64,000 bases of DNA from contig NZ_UHDZ01000001.1 of the NCBI RefSeq assembly GCF_900458815.1, positions 930,001 through 994,000 of the forward strand. Reading direction: 5' to 3'. This document shows, piece by piece, positions 63,810 through 64,000 of the stretch (position 1 is its first letter; each line of letters opens with the position of its first letter). The translations under genes and the position numbers were made by a program. Below the pieces are notes generated by a model. It searched no databases and was not told the origin of the DNA. It saw only the letters and a list, made by a program, of their open reading frames with translations. Source of the stretch: Staphylococcus saccharolyticus (lineage in GTDB: Bacteria; Bacillota; Bacilli; Staphylococcales; Staphylococcaceae).

Positions 63810-63885
63810 GGTCTCGTAGTGTAGCGGTTAACACGCCTGCCTGTCACGCAGGAGATCGCGGGTTCGAGTCCCGTCGAGACCGCCA
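63810..63885 (+). tRNA. tRNA-Asp (GTC), copy 3
   Basis: 76 bases with CCA. Its acceptor stem GGTCTCG/CGAGACC is fully paired, unlike the copy at 31061. Confidence 0.96.
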
Positions 63886-63895
63886 TTACAATTGT

Positions 63896-63968
63896 GGTTC
63901 AGTAGCTCAGTTGGTAGAGCAATGGATTGAAGCTCCATGTGTCGGCAGTTCGATTCTGTCCTGAACCA
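63896..63968 (+). tRNA. tRNA-Phe (GAA), second copy
   Basis: 73 bases, identical to the copy at 31154. Confidence 0.96.
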
Positions 63969-63980
63969 TTCGCTATTTTT

Positions 63981-64000
63981 GGAGGTTGTGGTGAAGTGGT
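63981..64000 (+). tRNA. Probable tRNA-His, cut by the window edge
   Basis: The last 20 bases match the start of the tRNA-His at 31480 with two differences. His after Phe is also the order in the long Bacillus cluster. Only the 5' end is visible, so the call is tentative. Confidence 0.55.

Overview
This AT-rich window reads as a Staphylococcus chromosome. Gene content and order (vraUTSR, yfkK/ptpA, sgtB, recX, perR, airSR, yhaO-yhaN-yhaM, prsA, ecsAB, traP, hemEHY) are staphylococcal, and two tRNA-Gly genes are of the wall-dedicated type known from staphylococci. The 16S gene and protein similarities, judged from memory, point to the S. epidermidis/capitis group. Nine genes in 64 kb are broken by frameshifts, nonsense codons or deletions. 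That recalls S. saccharolyticus, a close relative with a reported decaying genome, but the species call is an inference.

Layout. 1-2445: vraU (3' end)-vraT-vraS-vraR, the cell-wall-stress regulatory operon. 2503-9537: YihY membrane protein, a YtxH-like protein, tyrosine phosphatase PtpA, YfkK, an M29 aminopeptidase, an acyl-CoA thioesterase, radical-SAM YfkAB, a small SE1561-type protein and a DJ-1/PfpI protein. 9713-19043: SgtB glycosyltransferase, RecX, a broken yfhH, a degenerate ABC ATPase with its permease, YfhP, MutY, NtdP and a broken Sav1866-type exporter. 19110-23883: FUSC-type membrane protein, HemL2, Bcp, a 2-hydroxyacid dehydrogenase and PerR.

24167-32010: an rRNA operon with tandem promoters, 16S, tRNA-Ile, tRNA-Ala, 23S and 5S, followed by 26 more tRNA genes. 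32470-38345: a decayed zone with a broken V8-type (Esp) protease, an intact EIIC-like protein, a broken glutamine-type ABC transporter and a broken queG ahead of an intact trmL. 38520-46805: a NagB-like protein, two small proteins, fumarase, a pseudouridine synthase, the redox system airS (broken) / airR (intact), an XRE regulator, a broken UPF0754 gene and UPF0342. 47173-52239: yhaO-yhaN-yhaM nuclease operon. 52359-52654: a compact Fst/par-type type I toxin-antitoxin locus. 52675-63413: PrsA, DUF3267 and YtxH proteins, HIT, EcsAB, a broken CadD-like transporter, TRAP and the coproporphyrin-dependent haem genes hemE-hemH-hemY plus a hydrolase-like protein. 63551-64000: tandem promoters and the start of a second tRNA cluster.

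How the parts fit. VraSR is known in S. aureus to induce wall genes, including sgtB and prsA, and all three loci are here. PtpA, YfkK, YfkAB and the small proteins between vraR and pfpI keep the order I recall from S. epidermidis. Haem genes (hemL2, hemEHY) are intact, while sensing (airS), uptake (glutamine ABC), export (Sav1866, CadD), tRNA modification (queG) and a secreted protease (esp) are decaying.
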